From Mycobacterium sp. ITM-2016-00316 (lineage in GTDB: Bacteria > Actinomycetota > Actinomycetes > Mycobacteriales > Mycobacteriaceae), in NCBI RefSeq assembly GCF_002968335.2, contig NZ_CP134398.1, positions 1,178,001 through 1,242,000 on the forward strand: a stretch of DNA of 64,000 nucleotides, given 5' to 3'. The translations under genes and the position numbers were made by a program. Each line of letters opens with the position of its first letter. Position 1 is the first letter of the stretch. Shown here piece by piece: positions 59,828-64,000 of this stretch. The notes below the pieces were generated by a model, which made no database searches, had not been told where the DNA came from, and saw only the letters and a list, made by a program, of their open reading frames with translations.

Positions 59828-61213
59828 TCACATCCGGCGAGAGGCCTCCGACAGCACGTTGTGCAGGATGTCGTAGATCGCGTCGAATTCGGCCTGCCCA
59901 CTGATCAGCGGGGGAGCCAGCTGCACCACCGGGTCGCCACGGTCGTCGGCGCGGCAGTACAGCCCGGCCTCCCACAGTGCCGGCGTGAGGTATCCGCGCA
60001 GCAGCCGCTCGGATTCGTCGTCGTCGAAGGTCTCCTTGGTCGCCTTGTCCTTGACCAGTTCGATGCCGTAGAAGAAGCCCTCACCGCGGACGTCGCCGAC
60101 GATCGGCAGGTCGTAGAGCTTCTCCAGGGTGGCGCGGAAGGCGGGGGCGTTCTCCTTGACGTGGGCGTTGATGCCCTCGCGTTCGAAGATGTCGAGGTTG
60201 GCCAGCGCGACGGCGGAGGACACCGGGTGCCCACCGAAGGTGTAGCCGTGCCCGAACACGGTCTGTCCGTCGTTGAACGGTTCGAAGAGCCGGTCGCTGG
60301 CGATCATCGCGCCGAGAGGGGAGTAGCCCGACGTCAAACCCTTTGCGCTGGTGATGATGTCGGGAACGTATCCGAAATCGTCACAGGCGAACATCGAGCC
60401 GATCCGGCCGTAGGCGCAGATCACCTCGTCGGAGACGAGCAGTACGTCGTACTCATCGCAGATCTCGCGGACCCGCTCGAAGTATCCGGGCGGCGGCGGG
60501 AAGCAGCCGCCGGCGTTCTGCACGGGCTCCAGGAAGACCGCGGCGACGGTGTCGGGGCCCTCGAACTCGATGGCCTCGGCGATGCGGTCGGCGCAGTAGC
60601 GGCCCCATGCCTTGGGGTCGCTGCTGAACTGCTCGGGAGCGCGGTAGAAGTTGGTGTTGGGCACCCGGAAACCGCCGGGGGTCGGCGGATCGAAGGGCGC
60701 CTTGAACGCCGGGATGCCGGTGATCGCCAGCGCTCCCTGCGGGGTGCCGTGATAGGCGATGGACCGCGAGATCACCTTGTATTTGCCCGGTTTGCCGGTC
60801 AGCTTGAAGAACTGCTTGGCCAGCTTCCAGGCACTCTCCACCGCCTCGCCGCCACCGGTGGTGAAGAAGACCCGGTTCAGGTCTCCCGGCGCGTAATTGG
60901 CCACCCGCTCGGCCAGTTCGATGGCCGACGGGGTGGCGTAGGACCACAGTGGGAAGAACGCCAGCTGCTCGGCCTGTTTGGCGGCAGCGGCGGCGAGTTC
61001 CTCACGGCCGTGCCCGACCTGGACCACGAACAGCCCACTCAGGCCGTCGATGTAGCTGTTGCCCTTGTCGTCGAAGATCCGGGTGCCCTCGCCGCGGGTG
61101 ATGATCGGCGGGGTGATGCCTTCACCGTGGCGGGCGAAATGCCCCCACAGATGCCGGTTGGCCTTGGCTGCCAGATCGCTTGTCGCGCTTGTGCTTACTT
61201 CGGTAATTGTCAT
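59828..61213 (-). CDS. Class III PLP aminotransferase (Rv3329-like)
   Basis: A 461-residue omega-type aminotransferase. K291 (TSAKGLTSGYSPLG) binds PLP, and DEVICAYGRIG and VFFTTGGGEAVESAWKLA are class III hallmarks. Partners here are an Lrp regulator and a divergent aminobutyraldehyde-type dehydrogenase, so a diamine or omega-amino acid donor (for example putrescine) with pyruvate as acceptor is plausible; this is inferred. Its ATG overlaps the lrp stop (ATGA). Confidence 0.9.
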   Translation of the reverse strand: MTITEVSTSATSDLAAKANRHLWGHFARHGEGITPPIITRGEGTRIFDDKGNSYIDGLSGLFVVQVGHGREELAAAAAKQAEQLAFFPLWSYATPSAIELAERVANYAPGDLNRVFFTTGGGEAVESAWKLAKQFFKLTGKPGKYKVISRSIAYHGTPQGALAITGIPAFKAPFDPPTPGGFRVPNTNFYRAPEQFSSDPKAWGRYCADRIAEAIEFEGPDTVAAVFLEPVQNAGGCFPPPPGYFERVREICDEYDVLLVSDEVICAYGRIGSMFACDDFGYVPDIITSAKGLTSGYSPLGAMIASDRLFEPFNDGQTVFGHGYTFGGHPVSSAVALANLDIFEREGINAHVKENAPAFRATLEKLYDLPIVGDVRGEGFFYGIELVKDKATKETFDDDESERLLRGYLTPALWEAGLYCRADDRGDPVVQLAPPLISGQAEFDAIYDILHNVLSEASRRM

Positions 61214-61731
61214 CTCGTGCCCCAGTTGTATTGCTGTTTGACTAGTTTCAGGTAAACCAACGTTTCGGTGGCTATCACTCCTGGGACGGCGCGGATCTTG
61301 GTGTTGAGCAGGTCGAGCAGGTCGCCGTCGTCCTCGCAGACGACCTCGACGATCGCGTCGAACGTTCCGGCGGTGAGCACCACGTAGTCGACGGACTCCA
61401 GTGCGGCCAGCTTCTCGGCGACCTTGGTGGTGTCACCGGTGCACCGGATGCCGATCATGGCCTGACGGGCGAAACCGAGTTGCATGGGGTCGGTGACGGC
61501 CACGATCTGCATGACACCGGCATCGACCATCCGCTGGACCCGTTGGCGCACCGCGGCCTCGGAGAGGCCGACGGCCTTGCCGATCCCGGCGTAGGAACGT
61601 CGACCGTCCTGCTGCAGCTTCTCGATGATGGCCTTCGAGAGCTCGTCCAGCTGGAACGCGGCGCCGGGGCGAGAATGGTTGATTCGCAGTGACACGGCGG
61701 ACGCGCCGGGCTGGGAATCCGGGTTCGACAT
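61210..61731 (-). CDS. Lrp/AsnC-family regulator
   Basis: A 173-residue regulator: HTH (LDELSKAIIEKLQQDGRRSYAGIGKAVGLSEAAVRQRVQRM) then the RAM ligand-binding domain (VLTAGTFDAIVEVVCEDDGDLLDLLN). ATG at 61731 is preferred over 61767. It is co-transcribed with the aminotransferase and probably controls it and the divergent dehydrogenase in response to an amino acid or amine. Confidence 0.9.
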   Translation of the reverse strand: MSNPDSQPGASAVSLRINHSRPGAAFQLDELSKAIIEKLQQDGRRSYAGIGKAVGLSEAAVRQRVQRMVDAGVMQIVAVTDPMQLGFARQAMIGIRCTGDTTKVAEKLAALESVDYVVLTAGTFDAIVEVVCEDDGDLLDLLNTKIRAVPGVIATETLVYLKLVKQQYNWGTR

Positions 61732-61797
61732 GTCACGATTGTGCACGGAATCCGTCGTTACAAGCAACTAATTCCATGAAATCAGCCGTTCGATGTG

Positions 61798-61810
61798 CCG
61801 CATATTGCGG
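61798..61810. promoter_or_regulatory. Inverted repeat in the lrp/dehydrogenase divergent region
   Basis: CCGCA-TAT-TGCGG is a perfect 5-3-5 inverted repeat, 8 bp before the dehydrogenase -10. Candidate Lrp-type operator. The 100-bp gap is otherwise AT-richer than its surroundings. Confidence 0.45.
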
Positions 61811-61817
61811 TAATGCG

Positions 61818-61823
61818 TAGGCT
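61818..61823 (+). promoter_or_regulatory. Candidate leaderless -10 of the aldehyde dehydrogenase gene
   Basis: TAGGCT (TANNNT) ends 8 nt before the GTG at 61832, and no SD is present. Confidence 0.4.
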
Positions 61824-61831
61824 AGAGCTCT

Positions 61832-63316
61832 GTGAGTGCAACGCAAATCCCCGGCAGCTGGATCAACGGAGCAGCGGCGCGAACCAGTGGTGCGCCCTTC
61901 GAGATCATCAACCCCGCGACCGGTGCGGTGGCCGCGACCTACGCGCTGGCGACCCCCGCCGATGTCGACGCCGCCGTGGCCGCGGCACGCGCCGCTCAGC
62001 CCGGATGGGCCGCCGCGACGCCGGCCGACCGCGCCGCCGTGCTGTTCAAGCTCGCCGAGCTGATGGACGCAGAGGCGGCCACCTTCATCGCCGAGGAAGT
62101 GGCCCAGTGCGGTAAGCCGGTGCGCCTGGCCACCGAGTTCGACGTGCCCGGCAGCATCGACAACGTGTCGTTCTTCGCCGGTGCGGCACGGCATCTGGAG
62201 GGCAAGGCCACCGCCGAATACTCGGCCGATCACACCTCGAGCATCCGGCGCGAAGCCGTCGGTGTCGTCGCGACCATCACGCCGTGGAACTATCCGCTGC
62301 AGATGGCGGTGTGGAAGGTCATCCCGGCGCTGGCCGCCGGCTGCGCCGTCGTCATCAAACCGGCCGAGATCACCCCACTGACCACGCTGACCCTGGCGAG
62401 GGTGGCCACGGCGGCCGGGCTGCCCGACGGCGTGCTCAACGTGGTGACCGGCTCGGGCACCGATGTCGGTACCGCGCTTGCCGGGCATCGCGATGTCGAC
62501 GTGGTCACGTTCACCGGATCGACCGGGGTGGGACGCAAGGTGATGGCCGCGGCCGCCGTGCACGGTCACCGCACCCAGCTCGAACTCGGCGGCAAGGCGC
62601 CCTTCGTGGTCTTCGATGACGCCGATCTCGACGCGGCCATCCAGGGTGCCGTCGCGGGTGCGTTGATCAACTCCGGTCAGGACTGCACGGCGGCGACCCG
62701 GGCGATCGTGTCGCGGGATCTGTACGACGATTTCGTCGCTGGGGTCGGCGAGGTGATGGGCAAGATCGTCGTGGGCGACCCGAACGATCCGGATACCGAT
62801 CTCGGGCCCCTGATCTCGTTCGCGCACCGGGAGAAGGTGGCGGCCATGGTGTCCCGCGCTCCCGGACAGGGCGGTCGCATCGTGACCGGTGGCGTCAGCC
62901 CGGACCTGCCGGGTGCGTTCTACCGGCCAACGCTGATCGCCGATGTGGCAGAGGATTCCGAGATCTACCGCGACGAGGTGTTCGGTCCGGTGCTCACGGT
63001 GCGCGCGTTCACCGACGATGACGACGCGCTTCGCCAAGCCAATGACACCGTCTACGGACTGGCCGCCTCGGCGTGGACCCGCGATGTCTACCGCGCGCAG
63101 CGGGCGTCGCGCGAGATCAACGCCGGTTGCGTGTGGATCAACGACCACATCCCGATCATCTCCGAGATGCCGCACGGCGGTGTCGGGGCGTCCGGATTCG
63201 GCAAGGACATGAGCGACTACTCCTTCGAGGAGTACCTCACCATCAAGCACGTGATGAGCGATATCACCGGTGTGGCCGAAAAGGATTGGCACCGGACCAT
63301 CTTCACGAAGCGCTAG
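61832..63316 (+). CDS. Aldehyde dehydrogenase, gamma-aminobutyraldehyde/betaine-aldehyde type
   Basis: A 494-residue NAD(P)-dependent ALDH. E251 is in LELGGKAPF and the nucleophile C285 in SGQDCTAATR; TPWNYPLQMAVWK and the GSTGVG turn bind cofactor. The C-terminal SEMPHGGVGASGFGKDMSDYSFEEYLTIKHVM matches gamma-aminobutyraldehyde dehydrogenases. Together with the divergent aminotransferase it would take a diamine to an omega-amino acid. The TAG stop falls inside the first copy of the 36-bp repeat. Confidence 0.92.
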   Translation: MSATQIPGSWINGAAARTSGAPFEIINPATGAVAATYALATPADVDAAVAAARAAQPGWAAATPADRAAVLFKLAELMDAEAATFIAEEVAQCGKPVRLATEFDVPGSIDNVSFFAGAARHLEGKATAEYSADHTSSIRREAVGVVATITPWNYPLQMAVWKVIPALAAGCAVVIKPAEITPLTTLTLARVATAAGLPDGVLNVVTGSGTDVGTALAGHRDVDVVTFTGSTGVGRKVMAAAAVHGHRTQLELGGKAPFVVFDDADLDAAIQGAVAGALINSGQDCTAATRAIVSRDLYDDFVAGVGEVMGKIVVGDPNDPDTDLGPLISFAHREKVAAMVSRAPGQGGRIVTGGVSPDLPGAFYRPTLIADVAEDSEIYRDEVFGPVLTVRAFTDDDDALRQANDTVYGLAASAWTRDVYRAQRASREINAGCVWINDHIPIISEMPHGGVGASGFGKDMSDYSFEEYLTIKHVMSDITGVAEKDWHRTIFTKR

Positions 63317-63424
63317 CGGAGCTGAAGCATCGGAATCGGCACGAAGCGCTAGCGGAGCTGAAGCATCGGAATCGGCACGAACCGCTAGCGGAGCTGAAGC
63401 ATCGGAATCGGCACGAAGCGCTAG
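63305..63424. repeat. 36-bp tandem repeat, three full copies plus a 12-bp partial
   Basis: Copies at 63305-63340, 63341-63376 and 63377-63412, then 63413-63424. Copies 1 and 2 are identical; copy 3 has one change (ACC for AGC). Each unit contains CTAG, and the stop of the upstream gene (63314-63316) and of the convergent gene (63421-63423) are both supplied by this CTAG in the first and last copies. Confidence 0.95.
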
Positions 63425-64000
63425 ACGACGGCGGGCTGCGCAGCGGCGAATGTCAGGGTGATCGCCGCGGTTCGGTAGTGCCCTCCGGAGTAGTCCCACA
63501 GTGCGAAATTGTGGAAGTGATCCCCGCTGTCCACGGCGGTCACCCAAGCTCGCCCCGTCCCGCTGAATCCGGCGTCTGCAAAGTAGGTGAAGGTGCCGTC
63601 CGGGTTCTGTTCGAAGTCGGGGATGCCCGACTCGAAGACAGTGAACGGATCGCCGTCGTAATCGCTGACGTCGAAACCGAGTCGCACGGCGACCCGGCCG
63701 TCGTCGGCGATGCTGGTGCCCAGTACGTGCACCGCCGTGATGTCGGGAGGGATGTTGGAGATGTACGACTCGGCTCTACGGTAGGTGTTCCAGATGCCCT
63801 GCAGCACCGGATTGTTGGTGCGATTCGGGTTGAACCCGAAGATGCCCAGCACACCGAGGACGACCGTCCGGATCAGTGACGACGGCCGAGTTGCCGCCGG
63901 ACTGCGATTGGTGATCGCGGCGGTGACCGAGGGCAGTGCGGTGGCGGCCATCGTTGCCGACGCAGCGGCCGCCGGGGCGGCGGAATCGCCGGGAGCTGTG
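63421..64000 (-). CDS. Probable cell-surface Ig-like/repeat-domain protein, C-terminal part
   Basis: The frame is open to the window edge, so the N-terminus is missing; an ATG at 63951 is unlikely to be the true start because the Ala/Ser-rich reading continues above it. The visible part has an Ala/Thr-rich stretch, then VVLGVLGIFGFNPNRTNNPVLQGIWNTYRRAESYI, which recalls the beginning of large mycobacterial exported repeat proteins, and a beta-rich C-terminal domain (DITAVHVLGTSIADDGRVAVRLGFDVSDYDGDP). No enzymatic motif. Function unknown. Confidence 0.6.
   Translation of the reverse strand, partial: TAPGDSAAPAAAASATMAATALPSVTAAITNRSPAATRPSSLIRTVVLGVLGIFGFNPNRTNNPVLQGIWNTYRRAESYISNIPPDITAVHVLGTSIADDGRVAVRLGFDVSDYDGDPFTVFESGIPDFEQNPDGTFTYFADAGFSGTGRAWVTAVDSGDHFHNFALWDYSGGHYRTAAITLTFAAAQPAVV

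Noticed and set aside
61786..61794. Second half of an SOS box (GTTCGA) near the Lrp promoter
   Set aside because: Only one half-site is present; no TCGAAC partner at the right distance.
63073..63879. Plus-strand frame containing 12-residue repeats (HEALAELKHRNR type)
   Set aside because: It overlaps the dehydrogenase out of frame and runs antisense into the next gene; the protein repeat is only the 36-bp DNA repeat being translated.

Overview
The window is about 67% GC chromosomal DNA from a mycobacterium, most likely a fast-growing Mycolicibacterium-type species. The reasons are gene content and order: guaB2-guaB3-choD, guaA, imuA'-imuB, iunH, an AcrA1-type reductase, htdY, dnaE2, a sensor/roadblock/DUF742/GTPase/MfpA cluster, folD, metX-metY, trpS and dacB1 follow the general order known from M. 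tuberculosis Rv3411c to Rv3329, with extra genes inserted. Coding density is very high. The only gap over 300 bp is the metY-icd region (48500-48924), which holds a SAM-IV riboswitch. No tRNA, rRNA, CRISPR array, insertion sequence or prophage was seen.

Layout. 1-8865 (+): purine genes guaB (5' truncated), guaB3 and guaA, interrupted by choD and by a compact URC1-URC4-upp operon (URC-type uracil catabolism). 9080-14265 (-): a five-gene operon of esterase, SDR, ferritin-like diiron protein, flavin monooxygenase and MerR regulator. 14372-18209 (-): a zinc-ribbon membrane protein, a sedolisin protease with an intact active site, and a small lipoprotein. 18408-20852 (+): SOS-controlled imuA'-imuB; the matching SOS-controlled dnaE2 lies at 29347-32643, so the whole mycobacterial mutasome is in this window. 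20884-29172: nucleoside hydrolase, acyl-CoA reductase, MaoC dehydratase, stress protein plus permease, a DUF222/HNH protein and a Met-rich membrane protein.

32647-39603: two divergent redox genes, trmL, a methyltransferase, then a conservon ending in the gyrase-binding pentapeptide protein MfpA; its GTPase gene carries a 30-bp tandem repeat. 39667-42277 (-): an Rv1747-like FHA-ABC exporter gene broken by one extra base. 42365-48660: an OYE-family oxidoreductase, folD, small membrane proteins (one behind a SigF-type promoter), and metY-metX-methyltransferase behind the SAM-IV riboswitch. 48925-59738: monomeric isocitrate dehydrogenase, hydrolases, xthA, MarR, trpS, a BrkB/YihY protein, a Gdx-type guanidinium exporter behind a guanidine-III riboswitch, a nitronate monooxygenase and dacB1. 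59828-64000: an Lrp-aminotransferase operon divergent from an aminobutyraldehyde-type dehydrogenase, a 36-bp tandem repeat, and a cell-surface-like gene that runs off the end.

Many genes have a TANNNT -10 element 6-8 nt before the start codon and no Shine-Dalgarno sequence, as expected for the leaderless transcripts common in mycobacteria. Protein names rest on motif and family recognition by eye; no database search was run.
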